64,000 nucleotides of DNA, taken from NCBI GenBank assembly GCA_949282215.1, contig CASDPF010000008.1, positions 62,001-126,000 on the forward strand. The letters are read 5' to 3'. Below the pieces are notes generated by a model. The model saw nothing but the letters and a program-made list of their open reading frames with translations. It searched no databases and was not told where the DNA came from. Position numbers and translations under genes: made by a program. The DNA comes from an uncultured bacterium. Its GTDB lineage: Bacteria > Cyanobacteriota > Vampirovibrionia > Gastranaerophilales > Gastranaerophilaceae. Below are positions 48,514 through 57,845 of this stretch, piece by piece; position 1 is the stretch's first letter, and each line of letters begins with the position of its first letter.

Positions 48514-48990
48514 ATGAATATTTCGCCGGTTTCTAATCGTTGTCCTAAGCCTTGTCTTAATTTTACAGGAAATGATCAAAAATATTACGAAAACCCTATT
48601 AACCGTAAAACAGAAAAAGGTTTAACAGTATTGCAATCTGTGGGAACAAGTGCTTTAATAGGCGGTACAGCTTTTGGGATTGCATCTTTTTTGATACCTA
48701 AAACAGTAAAAATACGTATGGGAAAAGCTGCTATTATTGGTGGTGTTCTTGGGGCAGTGAGTTTACTTTTGACTTTACCTGCGAATTTGTATAATACAAA
48801 GGTTAGAGCTTTTACAAGAGAAAAAGAAATGGATGTGTTTAGCAGAGATAGAGAATTAAAATCCAACATTCTTTCAGAAGTAGATAAAGAAGTTCAAGAT
48901 GAAGATGTTTCTCTTGATAAAAAGATTGACCATTATACCTCTGTTCAAATGGCTAATAACGGAAACGGATTAATGGTTAAAGGGGCATAA
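48514..48990 (+). CDS. Two-helix membrane protein, tandem family copy A
   Basis: About 158 residues from ATG 48514 (RBS AAGGAG); earlier in-frame ATG at 48505 lies in the RBS spacer. N terminus MNISPVSN…LNFTG, then two hydrophobic hairpins (SALIGGTAFGIASFLI and AAIIGGVLGAVSLLLTLPA) and a soluble tail containing KEMDVFSRDRELKSNIL. The tail and layout match copy B directly downstream. No family recognised. Confidence 0.7.
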   Translation: MNISPVSNRCPKPCLNFTGNDQKYYENPINRKTEKGLTVLQSVGTSALIGGTAFGIASFLIPKTVKIRMGKAAIIGGVLGAVSLLLTLPANLYNTKVRAFTREKEMDVFSRDRELKSNILSEVDKEVQDEDVSLDKKIDHYTSVQMANNGNGLMVKGA

Positions 48991-48996
48991 CGGCTG

Positions 48997-49575
48997 ATGC
49001 GTATTTCTGCTGTTAATAGCAATTTTACTTATACTGCTTCAAATAAATCAGCTAAAAAGTCCTCTGATAAAAATCCGATTTCTAAAACCGGAGAGAAAAC
49101 AAATCTTGCTGTTGCAACATTTGTCGGTGGTTTGGGACTTGGTGCAAGATTATTGTTTGAGCTATTTGATGATGGCTTTGTTTTTGAGGATTTAGGAAAG
49201 GCTGCAGCCAAATATGTTGATAAAAATCATAAAGGTTTGAGCGGTGCTAAAAAAGAATTATTTATAATAGGGACTGCATTGAGTTTTATAGGTGCGGCTA
49301 TTGGCGGAGTCGCTCTGCTTTATACTTTATACAAAGCTCCTAAAATAAATTATGAGGGCAATATTAATGCCTTTAAAAAAAGTAAGGATATGGATGTTTA
49401 TATAAAAGGTAATAATGTTGAAAAAGAGATACTTACCCAAATGAATGAAAAAGCTGAATCTGCGACAGATGAAGAAAAACAAAACTTAAAAGAGCAGTAT
49501 ATGAAAATGCAGATGGCAAAAAATCAGCTTCCTGACTTTATTAAAAACGATAAAAAACTTAAACTGCCTCAATAA
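48997..49575 (+). CDS. Two-helix membrane protein, tandem family copy B
   Basis: 192 residues starting six bases after copy A. N terminus MRISAVNSNFTYT, two hydrophobic segments (NLAVATFVGGLGLGARLLF and ELFIIGTALSFIGAAIGGVA), then NAFKKSKDMDVYIKGNNVEKEIL, matching copy A's KEMDVFSRDRELKSNIL, and a charged coiled-coil-like end. A probable duplication with divergence; same transcript. Confidence 0.7.
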   Translation: MRISAVNSNFTYTASNKSAKKSSDKNPISKTGEKTNLAVATFVGGLGLGARLLFELFDDGFVFEDLGKAAAKYVDKNHKGLSGAKKELFIIGTALSFIGAAIGGVALLYTLYKAPKINYEGNINAFKKSKDMDVYIKGNNVEKEILTQMNEKAESATDEEKQNLKEQYMKMQMAKNQLPDFIKNDKKLKLPQ

Positions 49576-49581
49576 TTATCT

Positions 49582-49809
49582 TTATTTTTGGTTTTGATGA
49601 ATAGTTATTGTATATCCGAGCAAAGAACATATTTCTTGGAATTCGCTGAGTTTGAGTGCGTTTCTTCTTATTTTACAAGAAAAAGTACTTTGAGGGATAT
49701 CTTGTCCTGTTTTATTTTTTAAGTCTTGTAATAGTGTTTTTTGTGTAATATGCCCTTTCGCCATTACAAGACGCATTATTTCATCATTGTTCCAACTCGT
49801 TATGTCCAT
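49582..49809 (-). CDS. Small HTH regulator ('LGYxIxI' type), cassette 5
   Basis: 75 residues from ATG 49809 (MDITSWNNDEIMRLVMAKG). Helices and the end SEFQEICSLLGYTITIHQ match the cassette 3 regulator (KFLAEILGYRIKFE). Its own promoter is TTTAAT (49845-49840), 17 bp, TATAAT (49822-49817), seven bases before the ATG and without RBS, so the mRNA is probably leaderless. Confidence 0.75.
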   Translation of the reverse strand: MDITSWNNDEIMRLVMAKGHITQKTLLQDLKNKTGQDIPQSTFSCKIRRNALKLSEFQEICSLLGYTITIHQNQK

Positions 49810-49827
49810 AATTAAAATTATATGGTA

Positions 49828-49856
49828 TTGACATAACATATTAAATTATGTATTCT
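49828..49856 (+). promoter_or_regulatory. Prepilin promoter, cassette 5
   Basis: TTGACA (49828-49833), 17 bp, TATTCT (49851-49856). It overlaps the oppositely oriented promoter of the regulator. Confidence 0.7.
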
Positions 49857-49896
49857 AATATTGAATTATTCAATATTTTATTTAATTATTCAATAT
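49857..49896. promoter_or_regulatory. Operator-like repeats, cassette 5
   Basis: AATATTGAA-tta-TTCAATATT (49857-49877), a 9-bp perfect inverted repeat right after the -10 box, and the half-site unit ATTATTCAATAT repeated directly at 49865-49876 and 49885-49896, 20 bp (two helical turns) apart. The core is the same as in cassette 3. Confidence 0.7.
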
Positions 49897-49919
49897 AACT
49901 TTAAAAATAGGAGGCTGAA

Positions 49920-50621
49920 ATGGGGAGTAAAAAAGGTTTTACTTTGGCAGAAGTTCTAATAACTCTGGGAATAATAGGTGTTGTGGCTGCGATTACGTTG
50001 CCAATGATTATTGCAAAATATAAGGATAAGGTTCTGGTTAGTCAAGCAAAGCGTTCATATTCAATTATTTCTAATGCAATGTTGAAGGCAAAGGCTGATT
50101 ACAACTTTAATTCGTATGGGGATTTTTTCAACAAAAATAATTATTCAACAGCAGAAATCATCGAAATTTTAGCAAAAGAGTTAAAGCCCGTAAAAATATG
50201 CCCAAAAGGCGGTAAATGCTGGACTTGGAAAACGATGGCAAGTAAAAAACTCTATGTTAATGGTAAAACTACATATTATAATTTGGCAGGATATCCAAGT
50301 ATGATCCTAGCTGATGGCAGTGCTATTTATATAGGGGTATATGAGCATAATGGTGATTGCTACAGTTCATATAACGGCTATAAAACCGATGGAAAAGGAA
50401 ATCCTATTTTGGATGAAAACGGCGAAAAAATTTATTATACATCTTATGATTATCGTTGCGGATCAATAAAGGTTGATGTTAACGGAGAAAAGGGTCCAAA
50501 TCAATTTGGGGCTGATACTTGGGATATTTCAGTAAAAAAAGATACAATTACTCTTGAATTTTATTCTGTATTATATGATGATACTTTAACTTATGAATAT
50601 TATCCTGAGGGAATTGAGTAG
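49920..50621 (+). CDS. Type IV prepilin-like protein, cassette 5
   Basis: 233 residues. MGSKKG then FTLAEVLITLGIIGVV, cut after Gly6; AGGAGG RBS. Loop DVNGEKGPNQFGADTW; the preceding segment YKTDGKGNPILDENGEKIYY is rich in Asp/Gly and looks like an additional calcium-type or beta-hairpin loop not present in the others. Ends with a Tyr-rich segment and no DGW motif. Confidence 0.85.
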   Translation: MGSKKGFTLAEVLITLGIIGVVAAITLPMIIAKYKDKVLVSQAKRSYSIISNAMLKAKADYNFNSYGDFFNKNNYSTAEIIEILAKELKPVKICPKGGKCWTWKTMASKKLYVNGKTTYYNLAGYPSMILADGSAIYIGVYEHNGDCYSSYNGYKTDGKGNPILDENGEKIYYTSYDYRCGSIKVDVNGEKGPNQFGADTWDISVKKDTITLEFYSVLYDDTLTYEYYPEGIE

Positions 50622-50648
50622 TTATTTTTATGTTAAAATACTTTTGTA

Positions 50649-51650
50649 ATGACTCAAGGACAAATTTATAAAATTCATTCGGATTTTTATTACGTCGTAT
50701 CGGATGGCGGGACTTTTGAGTGCAAAATCAGAGAAGTTTTAAAAAAACAAAAAGAAAAGATTTTGGTCGGGGATTTTGTTGAATTTGATAATGGGCATAT
50801 AGTTAAAATTCTTCCCCGTAAAAATTTTATAAAACGTCCGAGTGTTGCAAATGTTGATCAAATTATTATTGTATCAGCATTAAAAGAGCCTGATTTGGAC
50901 TTGCATCAACTTAATCGTTATATTGCTTTGGCAAAGTATTTTAATATCCCTGCAATTTTGTGTTTTAATAAGGAAGATTTGAAGTGGGATAGACATTTAA
51001 AAGATAAAATTAAGAAAATTTATGAGCCATTAGGATACAGAATAGCATATACTTCAGCTACTGAGCATAAGGGTATCAAGGCTTTTGAAAAAATTCTTGA
51101 AGGTAAAACGAGTGTTCTTTGCGGCAATTCAGGGGTGGGAAAGTCAAGTTTAGTGAATGCCGTAAATCCTGAGTTAAATTTAAAAACTAAAAAGATAAGT
51201 GAAAAAACTCAGCGAGGTACTCATACAACAAGACATTCAGAGATTATTCCGATTAATGAAAATTCAAGAATTGTTGATACTCCGGGATTTAGTAATGTAA
51301 GATTTGATTTTATTTTGCCTGCTGATGTGGATTTGTTGTTTGATGATATTGTTTGTTATCGGGATGGATGCAAATATTCTGACTGTTTGCATATAAATGA
51401 AGATGGTTGTAATGTTCTTGAAAATATAGATAAAATTGATGAATCAAGATATGAGAGTTATTTGGCTTTCATTGATGAGGCAAAAGAATACAAGGAAAAG
51501 GTTAAGTATGAAGGCAGAAAACAAGAGTATTCAAAAAAAGTTATAAATAATAAAACTATTGCTAAAATTAGTGACAGGAAAAGACAAAGTTCAAGAAATA
51601 CGATTAAACAAAATATATATAAGGAAATTGAAAATGAAGACAATGAATGA
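50649..51650 (+). CDS. rsgA: Ribosome small-subunit biogenesis GTPase RsgA
   Basis: 333 residues. OB fold first, then a circularly permuted GTPase domain: NKEDL, GNSGVGKSSLVNAV, THTTRHSEI, DTPGFSN, then the zinc site CYRDGCKYSDCLHINEDGC. It tests 30S maturation. Its end overlaps ispA by 17 bases. Confidence 0.95.
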   Translation: MTQGQIYKIHSDFYYVVSDGGTFECKIREVLKKQKEKILVGDFVEFDNGHIVKILPRKNFIKRPSVANVDQIIIVSALKEPDLDLHQLNRYIALAKYFNIPAILCFNKEDLKWDRHLKDKIKKIYEPLGYRIAYTSATEHKGIKAFEKILEGKTSVLCGNSGVGKSSLVNAVNPELNLKTKKISEKTQRGTHTTRHSEIIPINENSRIVDTPGFSNVRFDFILPADVDLLFDDIVCYRDGCKYSDCLHINEDGCNVLENIDKIDESRYESYLAFIDEAKEYKEKVKYEGRKQEYSKKVINNKTIAKISDRKRQSSRNTIKQNIYKEIENEDNE

Positions 51651-52509
51651 GTACATAGAAGCTGTTAATAAAAAATTAGATGAGTATATGGAAATTAATT
51701 ATCCGGAAGATATTTTCAAAGCTATGCGTTATACGGTTATGCTTCCCGGGAAAAGGTTAAGACCTGTTATGTGTATGGAAAGCTGTCGTATTTTTGGCGG
51801 TAATATGGCAGATGCTTTGCCTGCAGCTTGTGCAATTGAAATGTTGCATTCTCAAACTCTCATTCATGATGATTTACCTTGCATGGATAATGATGATTTC
51901 AGAAGAGGACAGCCGACAAATCATAAGGTTTTTGGGGAAGCTAATGCTGTTTTGGCGGGCGATGCTCTATTGAGTTTTGCTCCGCAAATTATTGTTAAAC
52001 ATTCAAATTCTTTGGGGGCTGAAAAAATTCTTAAAGTTTTAAGTGAATATTTTCAAGCTGCAGGTGCTTATGGTGTAATTGCAGGTCAGGTTGTTGATAT
52101 TGAATCTGAAAAAGGTAATGTTCAAGGCGATAAGGCAAAGACTCTTGAATATATTCATATTCATAAAACTGCTGATTTGTTTAACTTAGCACTCAGATCT
52201 GGTGCTATTATTGCCGGGGCTTCTGATAGGGAATTATCAATTATTTCAGATTTCGGGCGTAAGCTGGGATTTGCGTTCCAAATTGCTGATGATATTTTAG
52301 ATGAGACTTCAACTTTTGAGGAAATGGGGAAAACTCTCGGTAAAGATAAAGCTGCAGGTAAATTGACTTATACAAGTTTATATGGTTTAGAAAAAGCAAA
52401 ACAAGACTTGAATAATTTAATTGATGATTGTTTAGAGCTTTTAAAACAAAATAATCTCCAGTCTGAAATATTTGAACAAATTTTAAATAAAATCAGAAAA
52501 GTCGGTTAA
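51634..52509 (+). CDS. ispA: Polyprenyl (farnesyl) diphosphate synthase
   Basis: About 291 residues from ATG 51634 (RBS AAGGAAATT). First Asp-rich motif DDLPCMDNDD, second in IADDILD, plus GKRLRPVMC. The short chain-length pattern before the first motif and overall size fit IspA-type C15 synthase for isoprenoid precursors. Overlaps rsgA. Confidence 0.92.
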   Translation: MKTMNEYIEAVNKKLDEYMEINYPEDIFKAMRYTVMLPGKRLRPVMCMESCRIFGGNMADALPAACAIEMLHSQTLIHDDLPCMDNDDFRRGQPTNHKVFGEANAVLAGDALLSFAPQIIVKHSNSLGAEKILKVLSEYFQAAGAYGVIAGQVVDIESEKGNVQGDKAKTLEYIHIHKTADLFNLALRSGAIIAGASDRELSIISDFGRKLGFAFQIADDILDETSTFEEMGKTLGKDKAAGKLTYTSLYGLEKAKQDLNNLIDDCLELLKQNNLQSEIFEQILNKIRKVG

Positions 52510-52523
52510 TATACTTATCTCAA

Positions 52524-52985
52524 TTATTTTAATAAGTCAGGATTGACAGTAATGATAGGATTTTCATTAGATATAAGCACCTGAGTTTTTCTTATTAATT
52601 TTTTAACCATAGGTGCATTATTTTTTGTTTTCACAACTTCAGATTTTTGAAAGATATAAGGTAACTTGTTTTCTCCAAAAATGCAGGAAAGGATGTTATG
52701 CCCCCTTTTATTTGCTATTGTATACCCTATAAAGTCTTTTCCTTTTCTATAAATAACAGAAGATATCCTATGATTAAAAGTGATAGGATTAACATTTGCA
52801 CGTTCTATAGATTTTATGTCGTTACCGTTGTTAATGTAAAATTTGTCCAAAATCGGTACTGATTTTGAGTTTGGTTTTGAACAGTACAATCTGTATGCTG
52901 TTGCATTTTTAATATCTAATTTTATAAGATTGTATAAGTTATTGTTTTTTGAGCTATAAAATGTTTTTACAATTTCAAATTTCAT
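52524..52985 (-). CDS. Hypothetical protein, 153 residues
   Basis: No family recognised. Beta-rich, basic, with Asn/Lys-rich stretches (SSKNNNLYNLIKLDIKNA) and the end SNENPIITVNPDLLK. No signal peptide or membrane helix. Convergent with ispA; RBS AAGGAGCAT lies before the ATG. Confidence 0.65.
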   Translation of the reverse strand: MKFEIVKTFYSSKNNNLYNLIKLDIKNATAYRLYCSKPNSKSVPILDKFYINNGNDIKSIERANVNPITFNHRISSVIYRKGKDFIGYTIANKRGHNILSCIFGENKLPYIFQKSEVVKTKNNAPMVKKLIRKTQVLISNENPIITVNPDLLK

Positions 52986-53182
52986 GATATGCTCCTTAAT
53001 ATTTTCTTACCTTCTTTCATAATAAGTGTAAATATAAATGTTTGCTAAAATATCGGAATAAGATATAAAAACTTTACTTTTTGTAATATGATTTGCGGTA
53101 AATTTTGCTTATGGTAAAATAGAAAAGGACTTCTCTTTAAATTGGAAGATTTTTGTTGTAGTAAGCATTATGAGAGTAAAAA

Positions 53183-53641
53183 ATGATTGAAAAAATAGTA
53201 AATAACGGATATGAAGTTTTAGCGGCAGGTTTGTTTTCTGCGTTTACGGCTCAAGTAATTAAGTTTGTGATTTTTACAATCAGGTCACGTAAAATTAATT
53301 TCAAGATATTTACAACAACAGGAGGGATGCCTAGTTCTCACTCTGCAGGTGTTATGGGCTTATCGACTTCAGTTGGTATAATATCGGGGTTTGATTCAAT
53401 CTCATTTGCAATAGCTTTGGGATATGCATTAGTTACGATGTATGATGCAGCTGGGGTTCGACGTGCTGCCGGAAAAACTGCAGCTTGTCTTAATAAAATG
53501 ATGGATGATTTTTATAAACATGACGTGCAGGCTATTGGCGGGAAGTTAAAAGAATTGCTTGGACATACTCCATTGGAAGTTATCATGGGTGCTATTTACG
53601 GTATAGTATTCGCTTATATATATCATTTTTATGTGCTATAA
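53183..53641 (+). CDS. Divergent PAP2 family membrane protein
   Basis: 152 residues. Matches the DUF212/divergent PAP2 group: ATGGMPSSHSAGV-like TTTGGMPSSHSAGVMGL, YDAAGVRRAAGKTA and LKELLGHTPLEVIMGA, with four or so membrane helices. A phosphatase role for lipid phosphates is suggested by the family. RBS GAGAG. Confidence 0.9.
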   Translation: MIEKIVNNGYEVLAAGLFSAFTAQVIKFVIFTIRSRKINFKIFTTTGGMPSSHSAGVMGLSTSVGIISGFDSISFAIALGYALVTMYDAAGVRRAAGKTAACLNKMMDDFYKHDVQAIGGKLKELLGHTPLEVIMGAIYGIVFAYIYHFYVL

Positions 53642-53803
53642 AAATTGTATGTAGATTAACTTGATAAAAAGCTTTTACAGTGCTCCGTAAATAGGAATAT
53701 ATAGATAGTATGTTCGCAGAAATATTTTAGCGGTTTAATTTTATAATTATACCCTATTGCCTTTTGATATTATTTGTGTAATAATAAAATTGCGATAAGG
53801 GCT

Positions 53804-53821
53804 TATAGAGTTAACTCTATA
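53804..53821 (+). promoter_or_regulatory. Perfect 18-bp palindrome in the leader of the SNF2 gene
   Basis: TATAGAGTTAACTCTATA lies 44 bases before the ATG at 53866 and is bracketed by complementary AAGGG (53797-53801) and CCCTT, so it can form a hairpin in the transcript or bind a dimeric regulator. No other gene lies in 53642-53865. Confidence 0.5.
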
Positions 53822-53865
53822 TCCGAAAGTTGTACCCTTAGGGAAAGAAAGAGATACTCCAATCA

Positions 53866-56800
53866 ATGGGTGTTGAGGAATTCAATTACAAATATATAAA
53901 AGAAAAGGCAAGTGCCGGTAGCTGGCGTAGAGGTTACGAATACCATCTTAAAGATATGGTGTTCGATACTTATCCTGAGAAAAATTTTTATATGGGTAAA
54001 GTAAAAGGGAATTTTCAGGATCATTATAATACAGATTTAATATTTAAGAAGAATAAAGTTGAAGCTCGTTGCAATTGCCCTTTGAAAGAGGAATGGTGTA
54101 AACATGCTGTGGCTGTCGGTTTAAAAGCTATAGATGAGCATGCTTATGAGGATTGGCTTGAAACGAAGTTTGGGATGGAATTTGATTTCCCTGATGAAAA
54201 TACTGATTTGACCGAAGTTCCTACTGGTAATTATATTTTCCATTTCAACCCAAAAAGAAAAGCTAATTTCTTTTCTATTCTTGTTATGTCAAGAGAAACT
54301 GGCAAGGTCGTAAGACAAATCGAAAATATTTTAAGAGCATTAATTGAAGCTCAGAAACAGGATCCTAATTTTGAATTAAATAATTCTCAAAAAGTCGAAG
54401 TCGCGATATTCCAACAGTTATTGACGATTTCAAGACAAGATAAAAAAGCCGGATGGTATGATATTCCGATTACCAAATTCGGGCCGATGTTTACATTATT
54501 GGCTCATGCAGATGAAGTTTTGGATGAAAAAACTAAACAAAGATTAAAATTTACGGATGAAGAATGGAAGTTGGTTCTGAATGTTAATCTATCACAGGCA
54601 GGTACAATCCTTTTATCTTTGGAATGGAAACGTCCTGATAAAGATGATGTATATCCGTTAGAAGAGGTCAGATATTTTTCAAGGCATTTGAAATGGGGCA
54701 GATATAAAAATATTATTTTTCCGACAAATATTGCAATGCAGTCAGTTCCTCAATCTATATTGAAATCTTCATTTACGGATTTAAAAGATTCAGATGGCGG
54801 AAAGTTTATATACGAAGAATTACCAAAACTTCGAGAGATAATGGAAGTTAATATTGATGAAAATATTTCGAAACTAATGTTGGAAGAACGTCCGCCATTG
54901 AATATTGTAACGATGGGTATTGATTACGACCAGTCTTTGAAAGCGGAATTGGAATTTGAATATGACGGAGTTGTTGTTCCATATTCCAAAACCAGTGAAA
55001 AATCACCGTATATCACTGTTAAAAAGCCAGGTGAGGATTTTATTTATTGGGTAAAAAGAAATTATAAGCATGAGCAGGATTCTTATAATATGCTTCTGGC
55101 ATGCAGATTTGTGCCTATGCAGACGAATAATTTGGCATTAGAAAAAGAGAATGCCATTGATTTTTATAACTATTATATAAAACAGGCAGGAGAAGGATGG
55201 AAGTTTGTAGAAAAAGATGATATGAATTTCTTCAAACTCATGGATGAGCCGTTTAAAATGTGTGCTAAAATAGATTTTTCCGAAGAATCTCACGATAGTT
55301 TTGAAATTCAATTATATGGAAGAGTCGGGGAAGAGATTATCAATTTCGATGATGTATATGATACTATTCAAAGCGGTGAAAAATATAGCAGAATAAGAAG
55401 TTTAGGCTTTGTAGAATTCCCTGCCCAAAATATCTATGCAATGATGAGAGCATTCAACTCATTTGATGTATATAGAAACGATGAAAATAAATTTACCGTA
55501 AAAACTTATCGTGCAGGTTTAATTAATGAGTTAAAGAATTTGGACGTAGAGCTTGTATTAAGTGAAAGATTTGAGAAATTCTGGGAACAGATGTCTACAT
55601 TCTCAACTCATGATGGTTTGGAGTTACCGGAAAATGCGACAGCAGAGTTCCGTGAGTATCAGTTAAAAGGGTACGGCTGGTTATGGTTTATGTATAAGTA
55701 CGGCTTGAATGGAATTCTTGCTGATGATATGGGGCTTGGTAAAACTTTGCAGGCATTGACTGTTCTGCAAAAAGCAAAAGAACAGGACGGACCTGCTCCG
55801 ACGCTTGTAATTTGTCCGACAACCGTTGTGTTTAACTGGGAATCTGAAATCCAAAAATTTGCTCCTGAACTCAGCTGCCTAAAATTATCGGGAGCTGACA
55901 GAAAATCATTATTTAAAGAAATTCCTAATTATGATGTTGTGATTACAAGTTATGCTTTAATTAGGCGAGATATTAAACATTTTAAAGATATTAATTTCAG
56001 ATATGTAATTCTTGATGAATCTCAAAATATTAAAAATGCAATGTCGCAAACTGCTCAGGCTGTAAAACAATTGCAAGCTACTCATAAACTTGCTCTTTCA
56101 GGTACTCCTATTGAAAATAAATTGGAAGAACTATGGTCGGTATTTGATTTTCTAATGCCCGGATTTTTGCTGAGTGCTGCTGAATTTAATGCCCGTTATG
56201 TAAATCCGATTATGGAACGTGGTGATAAGATTGTTGAAAAACGTTTAAAACTTCAGATTTATCCGTTTATCTTGCGTCGTATGAAACGTGATGTGGCAAA
56301 AGACTTGCCGGATAAAGTCGAAAACATTGCATATTGTGAGTTGACAGATGAGCAAAAAGACTTCTACTTACAAGTTCTCGATAGTACAAAAGAAGAATTG
56401 TTTAAGAGTATTGAACAAAACGGACTTGAAAAGAGCAGGTTATCAATATTCTCGGCTTTGCTCAGATTACGTCAAATTTGTTGTCACCCAAGGCTTTATG
56501 ATAAGGAAAATGTTAAACATATTATGTCTTCAGGCAAGTTTGAAAAACTTAAAGCAATGCTTGAAGAAATTATATCAGAAGGTCATAGAGTGCTTCTGTT
56601 CAGCCAGTTTGTCAATATGTTGGATATCGTAAAAGGTTGGTTAGAACGTGAAGGTATTGAGTATGAATATCTGACAGGTAAGACGAAAGACCGTCAGGCT
56701 GCTGTAGAACACTTTAATAACAGTAATATTCCTATTTTCTTAATCAGTTTGAAAGCCGGTGGTACCGGATTGAACTTGACCGGTGCTGATTATGTAATAC

Positions 56801-57039
56801 ATTACGACCCTTGGTGGAATCCTGCTGTTGAAGATCAGGCTACAGACCGTGCTTATCGTATCGGGCAGACTAAAAAAGTATTTGTATATAGACTTATTAC
56901 TAAAAATACGGTAGAGGAAAAAATTCAAAAACTCAAGACGGTTAAAAGAAACCTTGTTGACAGCGTAATTTCTGTTGACAGAAACATTGTGAAATCGCTT
57001 ACAATGGATGATATCAAAGAAATCTTCTCTGTTGATTAG
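53866..57039 (+). CDS. SNF2/HepA-type DEAD-box helicase with SWIM zinc finger
   Basis: 1057 residues. A SWIM zinc finger (CNCPLKEEWCKHAVAVGL, about 66-83), a long middle region of unclear fold (about 100-580), then the SNF2 ATPase: Walker A ADDMGLGKT, DESQ box in VILDESQNIKNA, SGTPIENKLEELWSV, and the C-terminal helicase half with GGTGLNLTGADYVI and ATDRAYRIGQ. It probably remodels nucleic acid-protein complexes, e.g. recycling RNA polymerase. The DEAH box reads DESQ, as in other bacterial SNF2 proteins. Confidence 0.93.
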   Translation: MGVEEFNYKYIKEKASAGSWRRGYEYHLKDMVFDTYPEKNFYMGKVKGNFQDHYNTDLIFKKNKVEARCNCPLKEEWCKHAVAVGLKAIDEHAYEDWLETKFGMEFDFPDENTDLTEVPTGNYIFHFNPKRKANFFSILVMSRETGKVVRQIENILRALIEAQKQDPNFELNNSQKVEVAIFQQLLTISRQDKKAGWYDIPITKFGPMFTLLAHADEVLDEKTKQRLKFTDEEWKLVLNVNLSQAGTILLSLEWKRPDKDDVYPLEEVRYFSRHLKWGRYKNIIFPTNIAMQSVPQSILKSSFTDLKDSDGGKFIYEELPKLREIMEVNIDENISKLMLEERPPLNIVTMGIDYDQSLKAELEFEYDGVVVPYSKTSEKSPYITVKKPGEDFIYWVKRNYKHEQDSYNMLLACRFVPMQTNNLALEKENAIDFYNYYIKQAGEGWKFVEKDDMNFFKLMDEPFKMCAKIDFSEESHDSFEIQLYGRVGEEIINFDDVYDTIQSGEKYSRIRSLGFVEFPAQNIYAMMRAFNSFDVYRNDENKFTVKTYRAGLINELKNLDVELVLSERFEKFWEQMSTFSTHDGLELPENATAEFREYQLKGYGWLWFMYKYGLNGILADDMGLGKTLQALTVLQKAKEQDGPAPTLVICPTTVVFNWESEIQKFAPELSCLKLSGADRKSLFKEIPNYDVVITSYALIRRDIKHFKDINFRYVILDESQNIKNAMSQTAQAVKQLQATHKLALSGTPIENKLEELWSVFDFLMPGFLLSAAEFNARYVNPIMERGDKIVEKRLKLQIYPFILRRMKRDVAKDLPDKVENIAYCELTDEQKDFYLQVLDSTKEELFKSIEQNGLEKSRLSIFSALLRLRQICCHPRLYDKENVKHIMSSGKFEKLKAMLEEIISEGHRVLLFSQFVNMLDIVKGWLEREGIEYEYLTGKTKDRQAAVEHFNNSNIPIFLISLKAGGTGLNLTGADYVIHYDPWWNPAVEDQATDRAYRIGQTKKVFVYRLITKNTVEEKIQKLKTVKRNLVDSVISVDRNIVKSLTMDDIKEIFSVD

Positions 57040-57088
57040 TTTTTCTCAAATAGATTTTAAGTTTTGATGATTTTGTCATTTAAGTCAT

Positions 57089-57826
57089 TTACTTAAGAAA
57101 ATCTGTCCAATATTTTAGTTTGGGATTTTCTGGACTTGTATCTGTTAATGCAAAGTACGCACAAGTATATGTTACTTTATTATAGCTGTAGCTACAAGCT
57201 GTTTCAGGATTTTCCATTGCGGATGTTACGTTTAAAAAATCATTTCCTATATAAGGTTTTACTCCGCCTTCTTTTGTAAATACAAAAACAAACCAATCAT
57301 ATCCGTATGTATTTGGACCTTTTCTGCCATTAATATCTACGCATATTTTCGGGCCATATTGTGGAGGATTGTCATATACGCTTATTGCATCATCAATAGC
57401 GTAAAATCTCCCTCCAACTTCCTCTGTTATTATTGATTGATCGCAAGGTTGTAGTTTTTGTTTTTTCCCTGCAAGGTTTTTGGGAGTAAATCCAATTGCA
57501 TTTTCAAATGATATATTACCTTCAGTTGCTTCATCATGATCTGTTGTAATTCTTTGTCCATATTTTGAACCTATAAAATTTGCCATAAAGAGTTTTAAAG
57601 TATCAGTAGAGCTATTTCCGTTTAAACTATATTCATAAGCTGTTATTTCATTTTCTTGCTCAAATCTTTTGGCTGCGTTGTTTAGATCGCTATATGTTTT
57701 TAAAAATTGTGTATGCAGTACTTTTAATCTGTGTTTTGCTACCATATTCGGTATTGTCATTGCTGCTACAATTCCAATAATACCAAGTGTTATCAACACT
57801 TCAGCTAATGTAAATCCTTTTTTCAT
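57089..57826 (-). CDS. Type IV prepilin-like protein, cassette 6
   Basis: 245 residues from ATG 57826 (AGAGGAGGAACT before it; the longer frame to 57856 contains the RBS). MKKG then FTLAEVLITLGIIG. Loop DINGRKGPNTYGYDWFVFVF, end YTCAYFALTDTSPENP…YWTDFLK. Closest relative: the poly-G controlled prepilin at 40683. The divergent HTH gene starts at 57944. Confidence 0.87.
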   Translation of the reverse strand: MKKGFTLAEVLITLGIIGIVAAMTIPNMVAKHRLKVLHTQFLKTYSDLNNAAKRFEQENEITAYEYSLNGNSSTDTLKLFMANFIGSKYGQRITTDHDEATEGNISFENAIGFTPKNLAGKKQKLQPCDQSIITEEVGGRFYAIDDAISVYDNPPQYGPKICVDINGRKGPNTYGYDWFVFVFTKEGGVKPYIGNDFLNVTSAMENPETACSYSYNKVTYTCAYFALTDTSPENPKLKYWTDFLK

Positions 57827-57845
57827 AGTTCCTCCTCTTAAATCC

